A stretch of 11,659 bases of DNA, taken from positions 1-11,659 of the forward strand of contig JAKSPA010000027.1 of assembly GCA_024405235.1 (NCBI GenBank), read 5' to 3'. A model generated the notes under the pieces. That model saw only the letters and a program-made list of their open reading frames with translations. It made no database searches and was not told the DNA's origin. Shown here piece after piece: positions 1-6,936 of this stretch (positions are counted from its first letter, which is position 1; every line of letters starts with the position of its first letter). A program made the translations under genes and the position numbers. This stretch comes from Lentisphaeria bacterium (GTDB lineage: Bacteria; Verrucomicrobiota; Lentisphaeria; Oligosphaerales; Oligosphaeraceae).

Positions 1-85
1 CAGTTCTGGCGGTGTAATAGGCGGCCACGCCAGGCCCCCTAGGCAGTTCTGGCGGCATAATAGGCGGCCACGCCAGCCCCCTAGG
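1..85. repeat. Two tandem copies of a 42-43 bp intergenic repeat
   Basis: Copy A (1-43) and copy B (44-85) both begin CAGTTCTGGCGG and end in CCTAGG. They differ by two substitutions near positions 13-14 of the unit and by one G missing in copy B. The first 5 bases of a third copy (CAGTT, 86-90) run into the stop codon of the protease gene. Each copy contains a 6-bp inverted repeat, CTGGCG with CGCCAG (6-11/28-33 and 49-54/71-76), and a CCTAGG palindrome (38-43 and 80-85). The array touches the window edge, so more copies may lie upstream. It lies just 3' of the minus-strand protease gene, so its transcript could fold there, but there is no T-tract typical of an intrinsic terminator. Function is unknown. 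Confidence 0.9.
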
Positions 86-88
86 CAG

Positions 89-2299
89 TTATTTCACGCT
101 GAACGGTTTGGCAGGCGAAGCCTCATTGATGTCGATCATCTTTCCCATGATGGCAAGAGCTGCATCCAAAATCACATCCTGCCTGGGTCCGCCGTCGTCA
201 TAGATGGCTTCGTCTTCATCATGGAGTCGTTCGCGATCTTCATCCGTTCTATTTGGCGAATAATGTCTGATTTGGCGAACGGCTTCGAGTTCCTGATTTC
301 TGAACTCGCGTCGTGCGTTGATTTCCAGAGGCAGGTTCTTCATATCTCGGAAAGCGAGATACTCCTTAACCTCTTCGGAATACTTCTGGAAATCCTTCGA
401 TTCAGCGGCGTAGTCTTTAAGGAACTGCTGGAGCTCTGGAAGGTATTTTTCCAATCCCGTCTGGATCGTGTATGGAACCGCCTCTATTTCGTCCCATGGA
501 AGCACATGCGGCAAATCGCCTTCCGTACTACGCGACGCCATATTGACCGACGGGAAGCAAATATCCGGCGTAACGCCTTTTATCTGCGTGGAACCGCCGT
601 TGATTCTATAGAACTTCTGGACAGTGACCTTCACGGAACCTGTCTCCCGATTGCCGAGAAGCATACTGTTGAGACGCATTGCAGGAGTGTTCGCGATGTC
701 CATAACCGTCTGGACAGAACCCTTTCCATGAGTTCCTTCGTCGCCGACAATGACGGCACGGCGTGTATCCTGAAGACATGCTGCCATGATTTCCGTGGCG
801 GATGCGGCCCCGCGATCCACCATCAGCATCAGCGGACCGCTGTATTCAGGAGTCTCGGATGAGGACGAACGATAGCGCACATCGACGCTGCCGTTGCTGT
901 CGCGCGTCTGGACAATCGCATTGCCCCTGTTCTTCAAGAAGGCGCCAGACAACTGCACCGTCTCGTCCAAAGCGCCGCCGCCATTGCCGCGCATGTCAAG
1001 AATCACGCCATCCACGGGACCAGCCGCAAGCGCGTCATGCAGAAGCTTCAGCACATCGGTCGTCGTGCTCTTTGCAGAAGCATCTCTTACATCGGCATTG
1101 AAATCCTTGTAGAAACTAGGCAGATAGATGCAGAGAATGCGTTTGCCGTCGATTTCGTGAAGCTTGCTCTGTGCTTCGGAATCCTTCAGTTTGATTTCAT
1201 CACGGCAGAGATCAAGCACATACTCAGTGGAAGTCGCCTCTGGCTGGATTGTCAGAAACACGTGCGTCCCCTTCGGTCCGCGAATGCGTTTGACGACCTT
1301 GTCGATAGGTATGTCAGAAGTATCGAACGGCTCTTCCGTGGCAGATTGCGCGACGGCCAGTATCTTGTCGCCTGGCTTCAGACGGCCATCTCGCGCGGCA
1401 GGGCCGCCTGGCACGAGACTGACGACAACCGTATAGCCGTCCCGTGCGGTAAGAGTGGCTCCGATTCCCTGCAGCGAAAGCGACATCGAAATATCGAAAT
1501 CGTCCTTGACAGCTGGAGGGAAATAGCAGCTATGCGGATCCAGAAGAGTCGCGAAACTGTTCAGAAAATTGCCGAGGACCTCTATCGGGTCGGCATTCAG
1601 ACGATTCGTGAAATTGTTTATGAGCGCCTTCTGGCTGCGCAGACGAATCGGCGGAGGCGTATAGACGACAGGCCTCGCGCCTTCGGTCTCCTTCGGTGCT
1701 TCGGACTGGCGCCTTGCAAGATCCTCCTCCTTCAATTTGTCGGCAAGAAGGACGTTCTTGACGCGCAGATGCCAAAGACCGTTCCGCTCATCTACCGTTT
1801 TCGGCCAGTCATGCTCCTCTGGCTTGTCGAAGGTCGGAAGGAATTCGACAGCATCGAATGAAAACGGCTTGTCGTATTCTTCGAAGGCGTAGATGCAGCA
1901 CTCGCGCAGACGTTGCAGGAAGCGCTGATAAACAAGAAATGCAAAATCCAGATTCGGCTGATTCTTCAGGCAGATGCTATTTTCGTAATGGCGGAATTCC
2001 TCCATGTCGGACTGCAGAAAGAGACATTTCGACGGATCCAGGAAGAGGAAGTAGTTTTCATACCACTGCGAACACAGTTCCGGCGTGATGTTCGGATGCG
2101 TATAGTGGAAACGCATCATTGTCCAAATGACGCTTCGCGCGATCAACTTCTGGCCTGGCGTCGGAACCAGAAGCGGAATTTCCTTCTTGACGACCTCTTC
2201 CTCAAGCTGCTTGTGAAGAGTCTCTGAATTCAACGCGTCGGCATGGACGAATAGACATGCCGCGAAAAAAACTGCTATCAGCAAAAAAAACTTCTTCAT
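89..2299 (-). CDS. prc: Carboxy-terminal processing (tail-specific) protease, S41A family, Prc-type
   Basis: This is a 736-residue periplasmic serine protease that cuts proteins from their C-terminal end; in E. coli, Prc trims or degrades envelope proteins and peptidoglycan hydrolases. An N-terminal hydrophobic signal peptide (about residues 1-20, ending near FVHA) exports it. The Prc-type helical N-terminal region spans roughly 45-250, a PDZ domain about 268-355 (GIGA, then PGGPAARDGRLKPGDKI), and the S41 catalytic core about 380-590. The core shows the DMRGNGGG loop (435-442), the nucleophile in RGAASATEI (Ser500) and the general-base lysine in HGKGSVQ (Lys526). The region after about 600 matches the helical C-terminal domain (DUF3340) of Prc. 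Length is slightly above E. coli Prc (682 aa), partly from a charged, Pro-containing stretch near 190-220. The ATG at 2299 is supported by a good Shine-Dalgarno sequence. It sits 51 bp downstream of the DUF721 gene and is probably cotranscribed with it. Confidence 0.93.
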   Translation of the reverse strand: MKKFFLLIAVFFAACLFVHADALNSETLHKQLEEEVVKKEIPLLVPTPGQKLIARSVIWTMMRFHYTHPNITPELCSQWYENYFLFLDPSKCLFLQSDMEEFRHYENSICLKNQPNLDFAFLVYQRFLQRLRECCIYAFEEYDKPFSFDAVEFLPTFDKPEEHDWPKTVDERNGLWHLRVKNVLLADKLKEEDLARRQSEAPKETEGARPVVYTPPPIRLRSQKALINNFTNRLNADPIEVLGNFLNSFATLLDPHSCYFPPAVKDDFDISMSLSLQGIGATLTARDGYTVVVSLVPGGPAARDGRLKPGDKILAVAQSATEEPFDTSDIPIDKVVKRIRGPKGTHVFLTIQPEATSTEYVLDLCRDEIKLKDSEAQSKLHEIDGKRILCIYLPSFYKDFNADVRDASAKSTTTDVLKLLHDALAAGPVDGVILDMRGNGGGALDETVQLSGAFLKNRGNAIVQTRDSNGSVDVRYRSSSSETPEYSGPLMLMVDRGAASATEIMAACLQDTRRAVIVGDEGTHGKGSVQTVMDIANTPAMRLNSMLLGNRETGSVKVTVQKFYRINGGSTQIKGVTPDICFPSVNMASRSTEGDLPHVLPWDEIEAVPYTIQTGLEKYLPELQQFLKDYAAESKDFQKYSEEVKEYLAFRDMKNLPLEINARREFRNQELEAVRQIRHYSPNRTDEDRERLHDEDEAIYDDGGPRQDVILDAALAIMGKMIDINEASPAKPFSVK

Positions 2300-2305
2300 C
2301 TTAAA

Positions 2306-2313
2306 TCACCTTT
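2306..2313 (-). promoter_or_regulatory. Shine-Dalgarno site of prc
   Basis: Read on the minus strand, AAAGGTGA lies 6 nt before the ATG at 2299. It complements the 16S anti-SD sequence and fixes the start ahead of the signal peptide. It is one of only two clear SD sites in the window. Confidence 0.75.
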
Positions 2314-2350
2314 TTCTGGAAATCGCCTTGCCTGACGAAAGCGGCGGCCT

Positions 2351-2785
2351 CTACCATCCTGCCGTCACAACACGTATGCTTTCAATCCGACCGTCCGTGA
2401 ACATTTTGATTTTTTCAAGTATCGGATCCCTGAATTTAGGATCGCGAAAGAGAAAGACGTATGTCTGATTCAACGCCGAAACCACGAGCGTCTTTCCGCG
2501 AACGCTCTTCGGCTTCACCTGCAGAGAGGTCTCCGCGCCAGCCAGTTCCGTCCAATGAAGCGTGAGTTCACTCAGCAGCACTTCCGAATCCTGATGAATC
2601 CTCAGCAGAAACCTATTGACGGATTCGCTTATCTGACGCGCAGGGCGGCGCAGTTTCATGTGCACTTCAGGCGCCGATTCCTCGCCGACAAAATCGGCGA
2701 CCAACTCGTCAAGGGCACGTTCCGTCGACGACGGGAAATGCCTTTTGCTGGCAAGTGGCGCATCTATGTCATCTTTTCCGAACAT
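2351..2785 (-). CDS. DUF721/DciA-like protein
   Basis: A 144-residue protein from the ATG at 2785. The C-terminal half (about residues 65-140) has the DUF721 pattern: a helix, a Trp (LTLHWTELAG, 74-83), a short beta segment with a basic turn (KPKSVRGKTLVV), then a helix and a closing strand (ILEKIKMFTDGRIESIRVV). Members of this family include DciA, which loads the replicative helicase DnaB in bacteria lacking DnaC; many others are uncharacterised and thought to bind nucleic acid through this KH-like fold. The frame stays open upstream to a TTG at 2869 (172 aa), but those extra residues look non-conserved, a promoter-like sequence lies within them, and no Shine-Dalgarno is visible for either start. 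It is the first gene of a likely minus-strand pair with prc and is divergent from the YggS gene. Whether it is the true DciA orthologue cannot be decided here. Confidence 0.72.
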   Translation of the reverse strand: MFGKDDIDAPLASKRHFPSSTERALDELVADFVGEESAPEVHMKLRRPARQISESVNRFLLRIHQDSEVLLSELTLHWTELAGAETSLQVKPKSVRGKTLVVSALNQTYVFLFRDPKFRDPILEKIKMFTDGRIESIRVVTAGW

Positions 2786-2813
2786 TTGAAAGGAATTTTT
2801 CAGTTGCGCGTTT

Positions 2814-2843
2814 ATCTTAAGGTAAATTACGCGCGCGAGTAAA
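2814..2843 (-). promoter_or_regulatory. Possible sigma70-like promoter for the DUF721-prc unit
   Basis: On the minus strand, TTTACT (2838-2843, 4/6 match to -35) and TAAGAT (2814-2819, 4/6 match to -10) are separated by 18 bp. Transcription would begin near 2807, about 22 nt before the ATG at 2785. Both hexamers are weak, so this is tentative. No convincing plus-strand promoter for the YggS gene was found in 2786-2909. Confidence 0.3.
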
Positions 2844-2909
2844 AAAGACGTTTGTCTCGAACTCCGCAAGCGCTCACACAGTTAACATAGCCCCTCTGGC
2901 AGATTTTCC

Positions 2910-3593
2910 ATGCAGACTCTTGTTGAGAATTTCAATTTCGTCCGACAGCAGGTTTCAAAAGCCGCAGAAGAAGCAGGACGCGATCCATCGACCGTCCGCC
3001 TTCTGGCTGTCTCAAAGACCTTTCCCGCCGATGATGTGAAAGAAGTCTTTTCGGCTGGGCAGACATGTTTCGGAGAGAACCGCGTCCAGGAACTATCGGA
3101 AAAGGCGAAAACGCTATCAGACAAAATCGAATGGCATCTTATAGGACACCTTCAACAGAATAAAGTTCGCGCCGCTTTGGAATTTTCCGATTGGATTCAT
3201 GCGGTCGACACGCCGGAACTGATGGCGCGCATCCAGACAATCGCCGCAGAACTCGATGTTCATCCGAAGCTTCTTCTTGAAGTCAACATTTCCGGAGAGG
3301 AGAGCAAATTCGGCCTCACGCCAGACCAGGCGCTGGAACTGGCGAAATCGCTTCCACCGTCGCCGCAGGCGCCGCTTGTCGGCCTCATGACCATGGCGCC
3401 ATTCGAGGCGCCCGAAGCCGAGCTGCATCGCATCTTCGGCGGCTTGAGAGCACTTCGCGACCGAATAGCCGCCGAAACTGGTATGGCGCTGCCTGAACTT
3501 TCCATGGGCATGAGCGGAGACTACAAGATCGCCATTGCTGAAGGCGCCACCATCGTCCGCATCGGAACCGCAATCTTCGGACACAGGGGCTGA
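2910..3593 (+). CDS. yggS: YggS/PLPBP (PROSC) family pyridoxal-5'-phosphate-binding protein
   Basis: A 227-residue cytoplasmic protein of the fold-type III PLP-binding family that acts in vitamin B6 and amino/keto-acid homeostasis without known enzyme activity. The PLP Schiff-base lysine is Lys36 in LLAVSKTFP. Other family hallmarks are FGENRVQEL (about 54-62), the WHLIGHLQQNK segment (about 74-84), LEVNISGEESKFG (about 123-135), GLMTMAPF, and the phosphate-binding end MGMSGDYKIAI...GTAIFGHRG. The length equals that of typical family members (E. coli YggS is 234 aa), so the gene looks intact. No clear Shine-Dalgarno precedes the ATG; the upstream bases are pyrimidine-rich. It leads the plus-strand housekeeping unit, with lgt starting only 4 nt after its stop, which argues for cotranscription. 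The grouping with lgt and an RluA-type gene has no obvious metabolic logic. Confidence 0.93.
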   Translation: MQTLVENFNFVRQQVSKAAEEAGRDPSTVRLLAVSKTFPADDVKEVFSAGQTCFGENRVQELSEKAKTLSDKIEWHLIGHLQQNKVRAALEFSDWIHAVDTPELMARIQTIAAELDVHPKLLLEVNISGEESKFGLTPDQALELAKSLPPSPQAPLVGLMTMAPFEAPEAELHRIFGGLRALRDRIAAETGMALPELSMGMSGDYKIAIAEGATIVRIGTAIFGHRG

Positions 3594-3597
3594 CGAA

Positions 3598-4425
3598 ATG
3601 ATCTGCATGCCTTCGCCAGTAATCTGCCAAATCGGTGCGCTTCAGATCCGTTGGTATGGACTTTTCGCGGCAATCGCCGTAATCGTCACATACGCGATTC
3701 TCAGCCTGCGACTCAAGAAAACCGCCATCAAAGCCGACGACATGACAACGCTGCTGACGCTATGCGTCCTGCTTGGACTCGTCGGCGCACGGCTGGAATA
3801 CGTCAGACGCTTCTGGACGGACTACTTTGCCGACAATCCTCTCGCGATCTTCCGCGTTTGGGAAGGCGGACTCGTCTTCCAAGGAGGCTTCATTCTGGCC
3901 TTTATCGGTGCACTGATTCTCTGCAAAATCAAACGATGGTCTATCGGCGACGTCGCTGATCTGCTTGCACCTGCGCTTCCAATCGGCCATGCTGTCGCCA
4001 GGCTCGGATGCCTCCTCAACGGATGCTGCTTCGGCATGCCGTGGAATCACTTCGGCGCAGTTCAGTATCCCGCCGCAGGAAACGATGTCCTGCAAACGCA
4101 GATCTTTCTTGGGCTGCTTCCAAACAACGCGACGGAAACTCTGCCCGTCCTGCCAATACAGGCTCTGGAAACGCTGTGGTGCCTGGTCGTGGCCGCGATC
4201 ATCCTCCTGTGCGAAAGGAAGAAGATTCTCGACAAATTCCGCTTCTTCATATACGTTCTAGGCTATTCAGTCGGAAGGTTCCTTCTTGAATTTCTTAGAG
4301 GCGACTACCATCAGACCAATGGTCTTACGCCTGCGCAGATGACGACGGCGTTCGTCATCATTCCCGCAACAGCAATCGCATTCGCAATCTGCCTCAAGCT
4401 GAATCGCCAAAAACGCAAGAAATGA
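3598..4425 (+). CDS. lgt: Prolipoprotein diacylglyceryl transferase
   Basis: A 275-residue inner-membrane enzyme that moves a diacylglyceryl group from phosphatidylglycerol onto the lipobox cysteine of prolipoproteins, the first step of lipoprotein maturation. About seven hydrophobic segments are visible, starting with WYGLFAAIAVIVTYAIL. The Lgt signature appears as ARLGCLLNGCCFG (residues 134-146; the conserved Arg is 135, the final Gly 146), and the later essential arginine region is GRFLLEFLRGD (226-236). The substrate-side motif is GGLVFQGG (90-97), with Gln95 where E. coli Lgt has His103; the E. coli Asn146 position is Cys here. The ATG at 3598 is preferred, 4 nt after the upstream stop and with an AGGGG sequence 8 nt upstream; the frame also opens earlier at 3535, but only inside the preceding gene. 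It would process the secretin lipoprotein encoded at 8775. Confidence 0.93.
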   Translation: MICMPSPVICQIGALQIRWYGLFAAIAVIVTYAILSLRLKKTAIKADDMTTLLTLCVLLGLVGARLEYVRRFWTDYFADNPLAIFRVWEGGLVFQGGFILAFIGALILCKIKRWSIGDVADLLAPALPIGHAVARLGCLLNGCCFGMPWNHFGAVQYPAAGNDVLQTQIFLGLLPNNATETLPVLPIQALETLWCLVVAAIILLCERKKILDKFRFFIYVLGYSVGRFLLEFLRGDYHQTNGLTPAQMTTAFVIIPATAIAFAICLKLNRQKRKK

Positions 4426-5375
4426 CGACGACAACGATCACAATCGACGAATCTCTTGAAGGCCAGCGGCTTGACATGCTGCTGGTTTCAAGGCACCCAG
4501 AACGCTCGCGAACCAGCATACAGAAGGCCATCGACGCAGGTTGCGCGACCGTCAACGGCGAACGCGGCAAATCTGGCCTCAAGCTGGAAATCGGTGACGT
4601 CGTTGAATACCATTTGGACGAATTGACGGCGCCTGATGAAATCCAGCCGGAGGACATTCCGCTCGATGTCATCTATGAAGACGATGCGATTCTCGTGATC
4701 AACAAGCCCGCCGGACTAGTAGTCCATCCCGCCGCAGGAAATCAGAAAGGAACACTCGTGGCGGCGCTGTTGTTCAGGGAACCTGAAGACTTTGCGGCTG
4801 TCGGAGAAGATGCCGCGCGTCCTGGCATAGTTCACCGCCTGGACAAAGACACCTCCGGCGTTCTTGTCATCGCACGCACGGAGGAAGCATTCGTCACTCT
4901 CAAGAAGGCCTTCCAGGATCGTCAGGTTGACAAAATCTATCTTGCGATCGCAAACGGCCACTTCAAGGAGAATTTCGCGGCAATAGACGCGCCTATCGGA
5001 CGCGATCCCAAATACCGCCAGAGAATGGCTGTGCTTGATGACGGCGGCAGAGAGGCCCTGACCAAATACAGAGTCGTGGCGGAACATCGCGGCGCATCGC
5101 TTCTGCAGGTGCGCCTCTACACAGGACGCACCCATCAGATTCGCGTCCATCTCTCGCACATAGGACATCCCGTCATCGGAGACGGACTCTACGGAGGTCC
5201 CACAAAATCGCCGCACTTCAACTGCGCGCGGCAAATGCTCCATGCATGGAAAATCGCCCTCCCGCATCCAGTCACGGGAGAACGAATGGTCTTCACGGCG
5301 CCCACGCCTGCAGACATGCGAAAGAATCTCGACATCTTCGCGGAAGTCGCCGATTTAACAGGACTTGCACAATAA
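4422..5375 (+). CDS. rluD: RluA/RluD-family 23S rRNA pseudouridine synthase
   Basis: A 317-residue enzyme that isomerises uridine to pseudouridine in ribosomal RNA. An S4 RNA-binding domain fills about residues 12-62 (RLDMLLVSRHPERSRT...VNGERGK). The catalytic RluA-type domain covers about 85-295: VIYEDDAILVINKPAGLVVH, the catalytic motif HRLDKDTSGVLVIA with Asp141, and TGRTHQIRVHL (234-244), followed by HPVIGDGLYGG. Layout and length match RluD (E. coli 326 aa), which modifies helix 69 of 23S rRNA; RluC and generic RluA-type paralogues share this layout, so the exact target is inferred. Its ATG overlaps the lgt stop in an ATGA arrangement, implying translational coupling. It ends the housekeeping unit; a weak terminator-like sequence and a new promoter follow. 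Confidence 0.9.
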   Translation: MTTTTITIDESLEGQRLDMLLVSRHPERSRTSIQKAIDAGCATVNGERGKSGLKLEIGDVVEYHLDELTAPDEIQPEDIPLDVIYEDDAILVINKPAGLVVHPAAGNQKGTLVAALLFREPEDFAAVGEDAARPGIVHRLDKDTSGVLVIARTEEAFVTLKKAFQDRQVDKIYLAIANGHFKENFAAIDAPIGRDPKYRQRMAVLDDGGREALTKYRVVAEHRGASLLQVRLYTGRTHQIRVHLSHIGHPVIGDGLYGGPTKSPHFNCARQMLHAWKIALPHPVTGERMVFTAPTPADMRKNLDIFAEVADLTGLAQ

Positions 5376-5400
5376 AGAACACCGTTCGGCGTTTTTCTTT
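5374..5400 (+). terminator. Possible weak intrinsic terminator after rluD
   Basis: Immediately after the rluD stop an A-rich stretch (AAAGAACACC) is followed by a short CC/GG-closed loop and GGCGTTTTTCTTT, so an imperfect hairpin can form with a T-rich 3' side. The stem has a mismatch and few G-C pairs, so termination would be partial at best. Confidence 0.3.
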
Positions 5401-5410
5401 GTAGTCACAA

Positions 5411-5441
5411 TTTCTTTCACCGACACGAATCGCGATATAAT
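5411..5441 (+). promoter_or_regulatory. Candidate promoter of the secretion operon (consensus TATAAT)
   Basis: A perfect -10 hexamer, TATAAT, is at 5436-5441. The -35 region is poor: only T-rich matches such as TTTCAC (5415-5420, 15-bp spacing) are present. Transcription would start near 5448, about 20 nt before the preferred ATG at 5470. If real, it separates the secretion operon from the housekeeping genes and rules out the ATG at 5440, which overlaps the hexamer. Confidence 0.45.
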
Positions 5442-5469
5442 GGAACGATTCGGCAACGGCTTACATAAA

Positions 5470-6933
5470 ATGCTCTCATTCACTAGAAATCTCGCAATCG
5501 CCGTAACGTGGTCAACCGACAATTGCCAAGCGGTAAGACTTCGCGCGGACGGCAACGTCTGCAAAGTCGAAGCCTGCTGGCAGGGTCAGGTCGGCAAGGA
5601 CGGCGCGTCCCTTGCAGAACTCCTGCTCCATGCGGTGAAAGCCGTCGGAGGAGACGACAGCATTTACATCATCGCTGGCGGCAACGGCCAGGGCTGGGGC
5701 ATGGCCGACTTGAACATGCCGTCTCTGAAACGCGACGAATTAAAGAACGCACTCACCTTCGAATTGAAGAAGCAGACGCCGCTCTCCGCCGAGAAGCTCC
5801 ACTGGGGCTACAGAGTCCTGCCCAAGAAAGCGGGAGTCGCCACTCAGCCCGTAAGACTATTCTATGTCAGAACGGAACACTGGAACAGCTGGCTGAAGGC
5901 GGCGGACGGTCTGCATCATATCGATGCCATCCTGCCCGCGCCCGTGGCGCTTGATCCAGTGTTGCAGGATTCCACATTCGTCATGCCGGAACCGCACGAT
6001 GCGCCAGCACGTTACGAATATGTTCCATGCGAATCAGGGCGCGCGGTCGCCCCGCGAAACGACAACGCGCCGCTGACACTCGCGCAGGCCATTCCGCCGG
6101 AAACATGCCAACTCGGCCCTCTGGCCCAACTCGACGAAACGGCACGTGCGCAATTCGCTCCTGCAATCGTCCTCGGCATCTACGGCCTAACCGACTGCGT
6201 CAACACAGATTCGGCGACAATGCTGCCCATTCCGGAACGCTTCCGCGCCAGAAGACACGTGGCAGTGAAAATCGCTTCCGCTGTCATTGCCGTCTATATA
6301 ATAGGTCTTATCGCATACGCGATCGCAGGCAATTTCTCAGGACACGCCGCGCAATTGCGCCAAATCGACCAGGCAATAAAAAAGGCACAGGCCGAATTGG
6401 ATCAACTGAACGAAGCAATGAGCCTGAAAGTTGCCGAAAAGACGGCGCTTATTCGTCAGGAACTGCAGGACAACACGCCAAACAGACCAGACTTTCCGAC
6501 TGTTCTCATGGCCGTCACCCAAACCATTCCATCTACACATTGGATTTCTGACTCCTTCGAATGGAGAGACGGACAGGTTTCCTTCAAGATCCAAGGCTCC
6601 TCGAAGGAAATGGAACTCACCTCCAAATTGGAGGATTCCAAATTTCTCGGAGATGTCACGGAACGTCTAAGCACCATGAACAACGGCGCATACACGCAGC
6701 GTTTCGAGGCAATAGCGCGCTATGATACGGAAATCGAGGCCGATGTCCTTCGCACACGTCAGGAAACCATGAAGAAGCGCGAAGAGGAACGTCTGAAGAT
6801 CCAGAAAGAGATCGAAGAAAAGGTGAAGGCCGCGCAGGCGGAGGAGGACGCCGCTCTTGAAGAAGAGGACGGCGCGGAAACAATCCCTGAGGGAGATGAA
6901 GAATCAGAAGATGCCGAAGCGGAGGTGATATAG
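5470..6933 (+). CDS. GspL-like assembly-platform protein (PilM-PilN fusion architecture)
   Basis: A 487-residue protein from the ATG at 5470; the same frame opens earlier (TTG 5365, ATG 5440), but those extensions overlap rluD or the promoter, and no start has a Shine-Dalgarno. Residues 1 to about 250 resemble the actin-like cytoplasmic domain of GspL/PilM: AIAVTWSTDNCQAVRL, and a segment like LKRDELKNALTFELKKQTP that recalls PilM/GspL. One membrane span lies at about 264-286 (VAVKIASAVIAVYIIGLIAYA). A periplasmic coiled coil (about 291-335) is followed by a PilN/GspL-type small domain (about 342-415; IPSTHWISDSFEW...VSFKIQG). In type II secretion, GspL ties the cytoplasmic ATPase GspE to the periplasmic platform. 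A highly charged helix and an acidic tail (about 435-487), not usual for GspL, complete it. It starts the operon and is followed 3 nt later by the GspM-like gene. Family level is confident by architecture and synteny, less so by sequence motifs. Confidence 0.72.
   Translation: MLSFTRNLAIAVTWSTDNCQAVRLRADGNVCKVEACWQGQVGKDGASLAELLLHAVKAVGGDDSIYIIAGGNGQGWGMADLNMPSLKRDELKNALTFELKKQTPLSAEKLHWGYRVLPKKAGVATQPVRLFYVRTEHWNSWLKAADGLHHIDAILPAPVALDPVLQDSTFVMPEPHDAPARYEYVPCESGRAVAPRNDNAPLTLAQAIPPETCQLGPLAQLDETARAQFAPAIVLGIYGLTDCVNTDSATMLPIPERFRARRHVAVKIASAVIAVYIIGLIAYAIAGNFSGHAAQLRQIDQAIKKAQAELDQLNEAMSLKVAEKTALIRQELQDNTPNRPDFPTVLMAVTQTIPSTHWISDSFEWRDGQVSFKIQGSSKEMELTSKLEDSKFLGDVTERLSTMNNGAYTQRFEAIARYDTEIEADVLRTRQETMKKREEERLKIQKEIEEKVKAAQAEEDAALEEEDGAETIPEGDEESEDAEAEVI
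6921..6929 (+). promoter_or_regulatory. Strong Shine-Dalgarno site of the GspM-like gene
   Basis: GGAGGTGAT lies 7 nt before the ATG at 6937, overlapping the last codons of the upstream gene. It is nearly fully complementary to the 16S rRNA 3' end and contrasts with the SD-less starts of its operon neighbours. Confidence 0.8.
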
Positions 6934-6936
6934 ACC

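Noticed and set aside
1..85. CRISPR array start at the window edge
   Set aside because: The whole 42-43 bp unit, not just a repeat portion, is duplicated, so there are no variable spacers.
1037..1861. 274-codon plus-strand open frame antisense to prc
   Set aside because: It lies wholly inside the protease gene, whose minus-strand frame carries full S41 and PDZ motifs; the antisense product has no recognisable domain and is Arg/Leu-rich as expected from a shadow frame.
3535..3597. Upstream extension of lgt from ATG 3535
   Set aside because: These 21 codons lie inside the YggS coding region in another frame and read as Ser/Pro-rich, non-membrane sequence; the ATG at 3598 gives a normal Lgt N-terminus.
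5365..5469. N-terminal extension of the GspL-like protein from TTG 5365 or ATG 5440
   Set aside because: The TTG lies inside the end of rluD, and the ATG at 5440 overlaps the TATAAT hexamer; the extra residues (FFFVVTISFTDTN) do not look like a GspL/PilM start. Not fully excluded because no start has an SD.
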